Below, piece by piece: positions 55,241-63,239 of a stretch of 64,000 bases of DNA (its first letter is position 1; each line of letters begins with the position of its first letter). The notes beneath the pieces are model-generated. The model was not told the DNA's origin. It made no database searches and saw nothing but the letters and a program-made list of their open reading frames with translations. Source of the stretch: Roseovarius pelagicus (GTDB lineage: Bacteria > Pseudomonadota > Alphaproteobacteria > Rhodobacterales > Rhodobacteraceae). Where the stretch lies: assembly GCF_025639885.1 (NCBI RefSeq), contig NZ_CP106738.1:2356001-2420000 (forward strand). Direction: 5' to 3'. The translations under genes and the position numbers were made by a program.

Positions 55241-55942
55241 CTAGGCTTGGGCCAGTTCTGCGAGGATTGCGGCAGCGGCTGTGGCAGGATCATCGGCGGC
55301 CCAGACGGGGCGGCCAACCACGATGTGATCCGCGCCATTGGCGATGGCTTGGGCCGGGGTTGCAACGCGCTTTTGATCGCCAAGTGCGGCACCGGAGGGG
55401 CGTACACCCGGCGTCACAATCAGCTTACCCGCGGCCTCAGGCAGGGCGCGAATTTGTGCGGCTTCGCGCGGTGAGGCGATGACGCCATCGGCACCGGCGT
55501 CGAGTGCGCGGGTGGCTCGGTTGGTGGTGATTTCGGCCGGATCGCCCGGTTGGATCATGCCGTCGTCCAGATCGGCGCGGTCGAGGGACGTCAGGATCGT
55601 GACGGCGAGGATTTTCAAACCCGAACCTGCCGCGCCTTCGCGGGCGGCGCGGACGACGTGTGGATCGCCGTGGACAGTGAGGAAATCAAGGTCGAACTGG
55701 GCAAGCCCGCGCACGGCGCTTTCGATCGTGGCGCCAATGTCGAACAGCTTTAGATCCAGGAAAATGCGCTTGCCATGTTCTTGTTTCAGCTCTTGGGCCA
55801 GCGCCAGACCGCCGCCGGTCAGCATACCGAGGCCGATTTTGTAGAAACCGACCTGCGGCCCGATGCGCTGGGCCATCTCCAGCCCTGCGAGTGCGTTCGG
55901 CACGTCAAGCGCCACGATCAGACGGTTATCGGCTGTGGGCAT
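55241..55942 (-). CDS. pyrF: Orotidine 5'-phosphate decarboxylase PyrF
   Basis: A 233-residue TIM-barrel enzyme of the last step of UMP synthesis. The active-site tetrad region is FLDLKLFDIGATIESA (Lys-x-x-Asp) and the phosphate-binding end is ADHIVVGRPVWAADDP. Length matches the short bacterial form. It lies downstream of the two small paralogous ORFs on the same strand, with a 122-base gap. Confidence 0.95.
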   Translation of the reverse strand: MPTADNRLIVALDVPNALAGLEMAQRIGPQVGFYKIGLGMLTGGGLALAQELKQEHGKRIFLDLKLFDIGATIESAVRGLAQFDLDFLTVHGDPHVVRAAREGAAGSGLKILAVTILTSLDRADLDDGMIQPGDPAEITTNRATRALDAGADGVIASPREAAQIRALPEAAGKLIVTPGVRPSGAALGDQKRVATPAQAIANGADHIVVGRPVWAADDPATAAAAILAELAQA

Positions 55943-56064
55943 ATCGCGCTCCGCTTTGTCAGGGTTGCGCTCTTTTTGCGAGTTGGCGGTGCCTCGTCAA
56001 GTGATTTGAACCGTGAGTGCCGGGTAATGTGGCGGCGGGGGCGTGCCACGTTGGGGAATACCTG

Positions 56065-56376
56065 TCAGGCCCGCAATGTCCGCACCTCGGGTTGATGCGT
56101 TGGAGTGGGAATGGGGTTGCGAAATTCCTGTGTCATATGCTTGCACATCTCGATCTGTCGTTTTCCGCCTCGAAATTCCGGCATTTGACGGATCTGGCGC
56201 AAAGAGTCGGATATGAGTGCGCGGGATAAGCTGTCACGATTTGCCTGTTCTGGTTTCTCGGCTGTGCCGAGTAGGGACATCGTGCATATATCAGTGGTCA
56301 GGATGACGATCGCCTGATGCAGCCCCCGCGCGGGCAGGAACTGCAGATTGTCAAACTGGATTCTCTTGATCAGCAT
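56065..56376 (-). CDS. Small protein, paralogue of the next upstream ORF
   Basis: A 103-residue protein starting MLIKRIQFDNLQFLP. It shares the N-terminal Ile-x-x-IQFD(N/D) pattern and a later LI-x(3-4)-L helix with the ORF at 56472-56774. The two are likely an old tandem duplication; the family is not recognised. The first ATG may be 56388 or 56376. The start region lies in one arm of a perfect 13-bp inverted repeat (56381-56393 and 56427-56439), which could hide the ribosome site. Confidence 0.6.
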   Translation of the reverse strand: MLIKRIQFDNLQFLPARGLHQAIVILTTDICTMSLLGTAEKPEQANRDSLSRALISDSLRQIRQMPEFRGGKRQIEMCKHMTQEFRNPIPTPTHQPEVRTLRA

Positions 56377-56380
56377 TGGG

Positions 56381-56439
56381 TTCACCATGAATTACGGTTG
56401 TTCCAGATAATCCTTTCAAACCGATGAATTCATGGTGAA
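56381..56439 (-). promoter_or_regulatory. Inverted repeat over the start of the small ORF
   Basis: TTCACCATGAATT (56381-56393) and AATTCATGGTGAA (56427-56439) are perfect 13-bp inverted repeats with 33 bases between. In the minus-strand mRNA the downstream arm contains the ATG at 56388 and the GGTGA that precedes the ATG at 56376, so the hairpin could block initiation. The inner bases CGGTT/AACCG can extend pairing. Confidence 0.55.
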
Positions 56440-56471
56440 GTGACGGGAATACTTCCCCCGTCATGCGGGTT

Positions 56472-56774
56472 TCAGGCAGCGCGTGCGCCAAACAGCCGGT
56501 CAAGGAGCGAATTGCTTGCTTGTACCGTGGTATCGGTCTGTGGCGTCGGCGCAGCATGCGCGAGGCGCAGCATTGGATTACCACGACGGTGCGCGCGACG
56601 CGCGGCTTCGGACAATCCGCGGGCAATGAGGCCATATTCGGCGTGCAGCGGGGCGGCTACGCGCACTGGATATGAATACCCCTGCCCGCCATCATGGACG
56701 CGGACCAGCGTTTCGAAAGCTCCGATTTCGGGGTTGTAACGGATGTCGTCGAATTGAATTTTCTCGATCTGCAT
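56472..56774 (-). CDS. Small conserved protein of unknown function
   Basis: A 100-residue soluble protein starting MQIEKIQFDDIRYNPEIGAF with an excellent GAAGGAG ribosome site. Segments are ETLVRVHDGGQGYSYPV (beta-rich), LIARGLSEAARRAHRRG (helix) and a C-terminal DRLFGARAA. It has no Cys and no membrane helix. Its paralogue follows directly. The promoter probably lies in the 257-base gap shared with divergent clpB, which also holds two DnaA boxes. Confidence 0.7.
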   Translation of the reverse strand: MQIEKIQFDDIRYNPEIGAFETLVRVHDGGQGYSYPVRVAAPLHAEYGLIARGLSEAARRAHRRGNPMLRLAHAAPTPQTDTTVQASNSLLDRLFGARAA

Positions 56775-56819
56775 AGCAACGCTCCTTCAGAATATGAGTT
56801 ATCTGGCCCATCCGAGGCC

Positions 56820-56849
56820 TGTGGATAACTGGGCTTCTCCTGTGGATAA
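56820..56849. promoter_or_regulatory. Two perfect DnaA boxes, 21 bp apart
   Basis: TGTGGATAA at 56820-56828 and at 56841-56849 are both exact complements of the consensus DnaA box TTATCCACA, in the same orientation and spaced two helical turns. They lie 46 bases upstream of the small ORF start (56774) and about 180 bases before clpB. Confidence 0.7.
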
Positions 56850-56924
56850 CATGGAGATGGCCAAGAAAGTTTCATCGGGGAACTTAAAAAGTTTTTTGTC
56901 ATAGGCGGAATTTGGCCCGTTTGT

Positions 56925-56954
56925 CTTGAACCGGAGCAGGGCGCTGCCCATTTT
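56925..56954 (+). promoter_or_regulatory. Sigma-32 (RpoH)-type promoter of clpB
   Basis: CTTGAA (56925-56930) and CCCATTTT (56947-56954) are separated by 16 bases, close to the heat-shock consensus CTTGAA-N13-17-CCCCATTT. It lies about 80 bases before the clpB ATG. Confidence 0.8.
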
Positions 56955-57031
56955 CTGGTCAAGGGTTCCGACAGTGCATGCCTAATACTGGGTGCGCGAG
57001 TGGAGCAACGCTTATATAAAGGAGAATAGCG

Positions 57032-59650
57032 ATGGACTTGTCGAAGTTCACCGAGCGGTCACGCGGATTCATTCAGGCCGCGCAGACGATCGCGATGCGG
57101 GAAAGCCACCAGAAACTGGCGCCCGAACACTTGCTCAAGGCATTGATGGACGATGGCGAAGGGTTGGCGAGCAACCTGATCAAACGGGCTGGCGGTGCGC
57201 CGGAGCGGGTTGTGCAGGCGCTGGATTTGGCCATGGGAAAAATCCCGCAAGTCCGCGGCGATGCCGGGCAGACCTATATGGATCAGCAAACCGGCAAAGT
57301 TCTGGATGAAGCCGAGAAGCTGGCGAAGAAAGCCAAGGATAGTTTTGTCCCCGTGGAACGGATGCTGACCGCGTTGGCGATGGTAAAATCGCCTGCCAAG
57401 GCGGCGCTGGAGGCCGGTGGCATCAGTGCGCAGTCCCTGAATGAGGCGATCAATGATATCCGCAAAGGGCGCACGGCCGATACAGCCAGTGCCGAGGATA
57501 CCTACGAGGCGCTGGAGAAATACGCGCGCGACCTGACTGCGGCCGCTGCCGAGGGCAAGATTGACCCCATTATTGGGCGCGATGACGAAATTCGCCGCTC
57601 GATGCAGATTCTCAGCCGCCGGACCAAGAACAACCCTGTGCTGATCGGTGAGCCGGGCGTGGGTAAGACCGCGATTGCCGAAGGGCTGGCGCTGCGGATT
57701 GTGAATGGTGATGTGCCCGAAAGCCTGACCAACAAGAAGCTGTTGAGCCTCGATATGGGGGCGTTGATTGCTGGCGCGAAGTATCGTGGTGAGTTCGAGG
57801 AGCGGCTGAAGGCCGTGCTGAACGAAGTCACGGCGGCGGCGGGCGAGATCATCCTGTTTATCGACGAAATGCACACGCTTGTCGGCGCTGGCAAGGGCGA
57901 CGGCGCGATGGATGCGGCCAACCTGATCAAGCCTGCGCTGGCGCGGGGCGAATTGCACTGTATTGGCGCCACGACGTTGGACGAGTACCGAAAGCATGTG
58001 GAAAAGGACGCCGCCTTGGCGCGCCGATTCCAGCCACTGGTGATCGAGGAGCCGACGGTCGAGGACACCATCAGCATCCTGCGCGGGATCAAAGAAAAGT
58101 ATGAACTGCATCATGGGGTGCGGATCAGTGATAGCGCGCTGGTGACGGCGGCCACGCTGTCGCACCGTTACATCACGGACCGCTTTCTGCCGGACAAGGC
58201 CATCGACCTGATGGACGAGGCCGCCAGTCGTCTGCGCATGGAAGTCGACAGCAAGCCCGAAGAGTTGGATGCGCTGGACCGCGAAATACTGCAAAAGCAG
58301 ATTGAGGCGGAAGCGTTGAAGAAAGAAGATGACACTGCATCCAAGGATCGACTGGCGACGCTGGAAAAGGATCTGGCCGAGATGCAGGAACGTTCTTCCG
58401 AGATGACTGCGCAATGGCAAGCCGAGCGTGACAAGCTGGCGTCGGCGCGTGATCTGAAGGAGCAACTGGACCGGGCGCGGATCGATCTGGATCACGCGAA
58501 GCGTGCTGGTGATCTGGGACGTGCCGGCGAGTTGAGCTATGGCGTCATTCCGGGGCTGGAAAAACAGCTGGCTGAGGCTGAAAAGGCCGAGGAAGACGGT
58601 GTCATGGTCGAAGAGGCCGTGCGTCCCGAGCAGATCGCGCAGGTGGTTGAGCGCTGGACCGGTATTCCGGTGGCCAAGATGCTGGAAGGCGAACGCGAGA
58701 AACTGCTGGGCATGGAAGACGGGCTGCACAAGCGCGTCATAGGGCAGGCACAAGCGGTGAAGGCCGTGGCAAGTGCGGTCCGCCGGGCGCGCGCGGGTCT
58801 GAATGACGAAAACCGGCCGTTGGGGTCGTTCCTCTTCCTCGGGCCGACCGGCGTGGGCAAGACCGAGCTGACCAAGGCGGTGGCCGAGTTCCTGTTTGAC
58901 GATGACAACGCAATGGTGCGCATCGACATGTCCGAGTTCATGGAGAAACATGCGGTCAGTCGTCTGATCGGCGCGCCTCCGGGCTATGTGGGCTATGACG
59001 AGGGTGGCGTGTTGACCGAGGCCGTGCGGCGGCGTCCCTATCAGGTGATTCTGTTCGATGAGGTCGAAAAGGCGCATCCGGATGTGTTTAACGTGCTGTT
59101 GCAGGTGCTGGATGATGGGGTGCTGACGGATGGTCAGGGCCGGACAGTGGATTTCAAGCAGACGCTGATCATCCTGACATCGAATCTAGGCGCGCAGGCG
59201 CTGAGCCAGCTGCCCGAGGGTGGCGACATGGCGCAGGCGCGGCGTGACGTGATGGATGCAGTCCGCGCGCATTTCCGGCCCGAGTTCCTGAACCGTCTGG
59301 ATGAAACGGTCATCTTTGACCGGCTCAGCCGCGATGACATGGACGGGATCGTGGATATTCAGCTGGCTCGGCTGACAAAACGGTTGGCGGCGCGCAAAAT
59401 CACGTTGGATCTGGACGAAAGTGCCAAGAAGTGGCTGGCCGACGAAGGCTACGACCCGGTTTTTGGCGCGCGTCCGCTGAAACGGGTGATCCAGCGCGCA
59501 GTGCAGGATCCGCTGGCTGAAATGCTGCTGGCCGGTGACGTCATGGACGGGGCAACAGTGCCGGTGACTGCCGGGGTTGATGGCCTGATTGTCGGCGAGC
59601 GTATCGGCAGCACGAACAGCCCGAAACCGGGCGATGCCGTGGTTCACTGA
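57032..59650 (+). CDS. clpB: ATP-dependent disaggregase ClpB
   Basis: An 872-residue hexameric Hsp100 chaperone that, with DnaK, pulls proteins out of aggregates. It has an N-domain (about 1-150), AAA-1 with Walker A GEPGVGKT (about 205) and Walker [10 protein letters not shown], the coiled-coil middle domain (about 400-530), and AAA-2 with GPTGVGKTE (about 608) and the sensor-2 GARPLKR. RBS AAAGGAGAA. It is driven by a sigma-32-type promoter and ended by a strong terminator. Confidence 0.97.
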   Translation: MDLSKFTERSRGFIQAAQTIAMRESHQKLAPEHLLKALMDDGEGLASNLIKRAGGAPERVVQALDLAMGKIPQVRGDAGQTYMDQQTGKVLDEAEKLAKKAKDSFVPVERMLTALAMVKSPAKAALEAGGISAQSLNEAINDIRKGRTADTASAEDTYEALEKYARDLTAAAAEGKIDPIIGRDDEIRRSMQILSRRTKNNPVLIGEPGVGKTAIAEGLALRIVNGDVPESLTNKKLLSLDMGALIAGAKYRGEFEERLKAVLNEVTAAAGEIILFIDEMHTLVGAGKGDGAMDAANLIKPALARGELHCIGATTLDEYRKHVEKDAALARRFQPLVIEEPTVEDTISILRGIKEKYELHHGVRISDSALVTAATLSHRYITDRFLPDKAIDLMDEAASRLRMEVDSKPEELDALDREILQKQIEAEALKKEDDTASKDRLATLEKDLAEMQERSSEMTAQWQAERDKLASARDLKEQLDRARIDLDHAKRAGDLGRAGELSYGVIPGLEKQLAEAEKAEEDGVMVEEAVRPEQIAQVVERWTGIPVAKMLEGEREKLLGMEDGLHKRVIGQAQAVKAVASAVRRARAGLNDENRPLGSFLFLGPTGVGKTELTKAVAEFLFDDDNAMVRIDMSEFMEKHAVSRLIGAPPGYVGYDEGGVLTEAVRRRPYQVILFDEVEKAHPDVFNVLLQVLDDGVLTDGQGRTVDFKQTLIILTSNLGAQALSQLPEGGDMAQARRDVMDAVRAHFRPEFLNRLDETVIFDRLSRDDMDGIVDIQLARLTKRLAARKITLDLDESAKKWLADEGYDPVFGARPLKRVIQRAVQDPLAEMLLAGDVMDGATVPVTAGVDGLIVGERIGSTNSPKPGDAVVH

Positions 59651-59681
59651 CGGTACAGGACGCCGACTAAGTGAGAAAGAC

Positions 59682-59720
59682 AGAGCGCGCGGACATGGGT
59701 CGCGCGCTCTTTTTCTTTTT
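59682..59720 (+). terminator. Terminator of clpB
   Basis: A 10-bp stem AGAGCGCGCG / CGCGCGCTCT, 9-base loop, followed by a T-rich tail (TTTTCTTTTT). Confidence 0.9.
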
Positions 59721-59955
59721 GTATCAACCGAGACTTGAGCCGGGCGGTGGCACTATTCGTTGAAAGACCCGCAGCAAACCAGGACGGGACGGACGAATTG
59801 CTACGCACGAAATTTGTCACCGGGTCCCACAATATTCGGACGTAGCGAAAACCGCGCGCGCAGGTTGTAGGACCTCAAACGCCTCTTTAACCGCTATGCC
59901 GAAGGCACAAAAATGTCCCCATTCTGGAAACAATAACCACAATTCCATTGATATC

Positions 59956-59985
59956 TTGCGAGGATTCGCTGCACCGTTCTATACT
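59956..59985 (+). promoter_or_regulatory. Sigma-70-type promoter for the hydrolase-glycosyltransferase operon
   Basis: TTGCGA (59956-59961) and TATACT (59980-59985) are 18 bases apart in an AT-richer stretch, about 75 bases before the start of the fusion gene. The rest of the 59721-60058 gap shows no further gene or structured RNA. Confidence 0.55.
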
Positions 59986-60058
59986 GTAAAGAAAACGGGC
60001 GGGCAGGCAGAGCAGTGCCAACAAGCGCGCCCAGATGAGGCAAAGCATAGTGACCGGC

Positions 60059-62101
60059 ATGGCAGAACAGGCTCCCGAAACCCCTCTTTGGCTGGACGAT
60101 CTTCGTCCCGGCGCGGAAGGCGAGGGGTTTTTCGAGAAGAACCTCAGACATTCGCTGATGTTCATCAAACGGCCCAGCGACCGGCTGCTGGTGACGTTCG
60201 ACAATCTGAGCAACGTCAATGACGAGAGTGTCACACGCGAACCTTGGGCGTATAAATTCGCGATGGACAGCGGGCTGTCGCATCTGGGGATCATGGCGCA
60301 TGTCAGCGACTGGTATCGTGATGTGGACCTGATCAAGCGGTTCGAAGGGCTCGTCGCACAAGGGTTCTTTGACGGCTACAAACGGGTGGTTTTCGCCGGC
60401 GTATCGATGGGTGGCTATGCGGCGCTGGCGTTCTCATCATTGGTGCCGGGCGCGCATGTAGTGGCGGTCAATCCGCAGACGACACTCGATCCTGATCTGA
60501 TCCCGTGGGAAACCCGCTATGAAAACGGGCGGCGTCAGGACTGGACCCTGCCGTTGGCTGACGGGGCGGCACTCACGTCGGGCGCGGGACGGGTGAACGT
60601 GTTCTACGATCCCTATCACGAGCTGGATCAGAAACATGTGGATCGTTTCAGCGGTGACAACATCCGCATTTTCAAATGCTGGTTTTCGGCGCACAAGACG
60701 GCGGTGTTCCTGCGCAAGATCGGCGTATTGAAGGATGTGATGCGTCATGCGATCTTTGACGAGCTGAGCGAGGCAGAGTTTTACCGGCTTTACCGCGCGC
60801 GGCGAAACCTGCCGTGGTATCGCGGGTCTGTGTCCGGGTATTTCCGCGACAAAGGTCGCGAGGAGTTTGCCACGCATTTCGACCAGATGTTCCGCCGCCG
60901 CCTGCGCAAGCAAAAGCGCCGACTGGCGGAAGAGGCCGAAGCAGCTGGCCAAGCCGCCCCCGAGAGCGGTGCAAGCAAGGCCAGCCCAGAGGCAATGGCC
61001 GACATCAAGGCGCAACCCAAGATCAAGTCGGCCAAACCACCCACAGACGGACCGATGGCAAAGGTTGTCGCGCCTGCCAATGCTGGGCGTAAGGCGCCGG
61101 TCAAGCAGGGCAAGGGCAGCCGGGTCATTGTGACGACGATGAAGAACGAAGGCCCCTTCATGCTGGAATGGGTGGCCTATAACCGGTCCATCGGGTTCAC
61201 CGATTTCATGATCTATACCAACGATTGCGATGACGGCACTGACCTGATCGCCAAGCGGTTAGAGGCGATGGGGCTGGCACAGCATCGGCAGAACCCGTTC
61301 AAGGAAGGTGGCAGTCCGCAGCGCGCGGCACTCAAAGATGCGGGCAAGCAGGAAATGGTGCAAAAGGCCGACTGGCTGATCTGTGCTGACTGTGACGAGT
61401 TTCTGAATGTCCGGGTGGGCAAGGGGCGGCTCGACGATCTCTTTGCTGCGGTGGGCGACGCCGATGCGATTTCGGTTTGCTGGAAGCTCTTCGGCAATAG
61501 CGGGCAGGTCGATTATCAGGACAAGCCAGTGATCGAGCAATTCGACCGCGCCTGCGGCGAACATGAATATCCCAACTATCGCGCGCTGGGGATGAAAACA
61601 CTGGTGCGCAACAATGACCGGTTGATCAAGCTGCGCATTCACCGGCCTGCATTCCATCTGGATCGCGGCGATGTGGCTTGGGTCGATGCGGGCGGTAACG
61701 CGATGCCGGATCTGTATTTACAGCAGGGTTGGAAGGCGTTTCAGGGCTTTAGTCATCAGTATGCGCGGCTGCATCACTATGCCGTTCGATCTGTCGACAG
61801 CTTTCTGGTGAAACGTGATCGGGGTCGGACCAACCATGTCGGCGACGATCAGGGCATCACCTATTGGTCAAACATGAACTACAATTCCGAGCAAGACACC
61901 ACGATTCGCGCGCGCCTGCCGGGCCTGCGCAAAGAAATGGCGAAGCTGTTGAAAGACCCTGAGCTAGCGAGACTTCACCGGGGTGCAATCGATTGGCACC
62001 GGGGCAAGATCGACGCGCTGCGCAAGCGCGACGGCTGGGACATGTTCCGCGATCAGATCATGGCAATCAACGCCGCGCCTGAGTTGCAGACTGCTAAGTA
62101 A
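60059..62101 (+). CDS. Fusion of an alpha/beta-hydrolase-like domain and a family 2 glycosyltransferase
   Basis: A 680-residue protein (an upstream ATG at 60035 would add 8). The N-terminal part (about 1-250) contains a nucleophile elbow VFAGVSMGGYAAL, a later acidic YDPYHELD and a His in FSAHKTAVF, as in alpha/beta hydrolases. A Lys/Ala/Pro-rich linker (about 270-350) follows. The C-terminal part is a GT-A domain related to those at 22.8-25 kb: VIVTTMKNEGPFMLEWVAYNR, TNDCDDGTDL and the CADCDEFLNV acidic motif. It is directly followed (0 bases) by a sulfotransferase-like gene. It probably builds and edits a surface glycan; acceptor and ester unknown. Confidence 0.82.
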   Translation: MAEQAPETPLWLDDLRPGAEGEGFFEKNLRHSLMFIKRPSDRLLVTFDNLSNVNDESVTREPWAYKFAMDSGLSHLGIMAHVSDWYRDVDLIKRFEGLVAQGFFDGYKRVVFAGVSMGGYAALAFSSLVPGAHVVAVNPQTTLDPDLIPWETRYENGRRQDWTLPLADGAALTSGAGRVNVFYDPYHELDQKHVDRFSGDNIRIFKCWFSAHKTAVFLRKIGVLKDVMRHAIFDELSEAEFYRLYRARRNLPWYRGSVSGYFRDKGREEFATHFDQMFRRRLRKQKRRLAEEAEAAGQAAPESGASKASPEAMADIKAQPKIKSAKPPTDGPMAKVVAPANAGRKAPVKQGKGSRVIVTTMKNEGPFMLEWVAYNRSIGFTDFMIYTNDCDDGTDLIAKRLEAMGLAQHRQNPFKEGGSPQRAALKDAGKQEMVQKADWLICADCDEFLNVRVGKGRLDDLFAAVGDADAISVCWKLFGNSGQVDYQDKPVIEQFDRACGEHEYPNYRALGMKTLVRNNDRLIKLRIHRPAFHLDRGDVAWVDAGGNAMPDLYLQQGWKAFQGFSHQYARLHHYAVRSVDSFLVKRDRGRTNHVGDDQGITYWSNMNYNSEQDTTIRARLPGLRKEMAKLLKDPELARLHRGAIDWHRGKIDALRKRDGWDMFRDQIMAINAAPELQTAK

Positions 62102-63034
62102 ATGGCCAAGGGTCTGCCCAATGTTGTGGTGCATGGTGGTGTGCACAAGACAGCCACCAGCCATATTCAGTCGATCCTGCAGCGCAACGCCGGGCGGCTG
62201 AAAAAGCGTGGTGTCTATTACGTGCACCACCGTGACACGCGCAAGGAATACACCTTTCCCACGCAGCTGAACGGTTACGAGAAGCTGGGGTTGAACTACA
62301 AAACCAAGGTGCCGGATGATGTGCTGGCACGAAAGGCCAAGAATTTCTTTAAAAAGATCGGCGCTGGCGAAGGCCAGCGTATCGTGATCTCGGATGAGAA
62401 TATGCCCGGTCATAGCGGGCATTGTGTGCGGTCTGGCCTGCTCTATAATCGGCGCGAGACGTTGCTGCCGATCTTTGCCAGCAACATTCCCTATCCGGTG
62501 ACAGAGGTGCATATTGCGATCCGTCACTATGCGGATTTCTTTGCCTCGACCTTTGTCGAGTTTCTGAGGTCGGCCAAGGGCGACAACGTGATCCCCGAGG
62601 CGGCGATGAAACGCGCAGTATTGTCGAACCTGCCCAGTTGGACCGGGTTCATTGATCTGGTGCTCAGTTGTTTTCCGGATGCGACGATGACGATCTGGCG
62701 GCACGAGGATTTTCGCGATTTGTCGGATCGGGTGATTGGCAACCTGATTGGCGGTGCCGTGCCGGTAGAGGAATTGGTCACACCCAAGCGCAATCGCGGA
62801 CGCCCCTCTGCCAGCCATCGTGCGGTGCAGGAATTGCTGATGGAGATCGAACGTGAGGGCGGTGATGCGGCACTGGCGCGGCGGGTGGAAATTCAGGATG
62901 CCTATCCGCGTGGGCCAGACTATCCGGGGTACGATCCTTGGACCGAGGCCGAGCGAGAGCATTTGGGACGCATATATGATAAGGACATTGCAGAGATCGC
63001 GATGCGCAAACGCGTGACATTGCTAGAGGTGTGA
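62102..63034 (+). CDS. Sulfotransferase-like P-loop protein
   Basis: A 310-residue protein. The N-terminus VVVHGGVHKTATSHIQSIL fits the 5'-phosphosulfate-binding loop of sulfotransferases (HKTATT-type). A later AIRHYADFFASTFVEFL segment fits the 3'-phosphate-binding strand with Arg and Ser. It starts on the base after the stop of the fusion gene, so they are co-translated. It probably uses PAPS to sulfate the product of the neighbouring glycosyltransferases. Confidence 0.75.
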   Translation: MAKGLPNVVVHGGVHKTATSHIQSILQRNAGRLKKRGVYYVHHRDTRKEYTFPTQLNGYEKLGLNYKTKVPDDVLARKAKNFFKKIGAGEGQRIVISDENMPGHSGHCVRSGLLYNRRETLLPIFASNIPYPVTEVHIAIRHYADFFASTFVEFLRSAKGDNVIPEAAMKRAVLSNLPSWTGFIDLVLSCFPDATMTIWRHEDFRDLSDRVIGNLIGGAVPVEELVTPKRNRGRPSASHRAVQELLMEIEREGGDAALARRVEIQDAYPRGPDYPGYDPWTEAEREHLGRIYDKDIAEIAMRKRVTLLEV

Positions 63035-63239
63035 TCCATGTCGGCTGCGTCAACGCGATGCCGACAGTGCGGCGCGAAACCCCCGCAAACGCGAAGTGCG
63101 ACGGGCCGCAGTGAAGTGATGCAGTCCCAAACCAAGATCATTGCTCGGTCATAAAAAACAGGGTAATGTGCGGGCCATAACAACAACACAGGCGGCTGCC
63201 AATGCGGACTGACCTGAGAGGCACATAGGCGGAGCGCGC

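Noticed and set aside
56820..56849. Chromosomal replication origin
   Set aside because: Only two DnaA boxes, no AT-rich unwinding element and no typical origin neighbours such as dnaA, parAB, gidAB or hemE.
57059..59077. A 672-codon open frame antisense to clpB
   Set aside because: It is the shadow of a GC-rich, strongly biased coding frame. clpB on the other strand has complete AAA+ motifs, RBS, promoter and terminator.
61964..62962. A 332-codon frame antisense to the sulfotransferase-like gene
   Set aside because: Shadow of the plus-strand frame, which has the P-loop motif and abuts the upstream gene.
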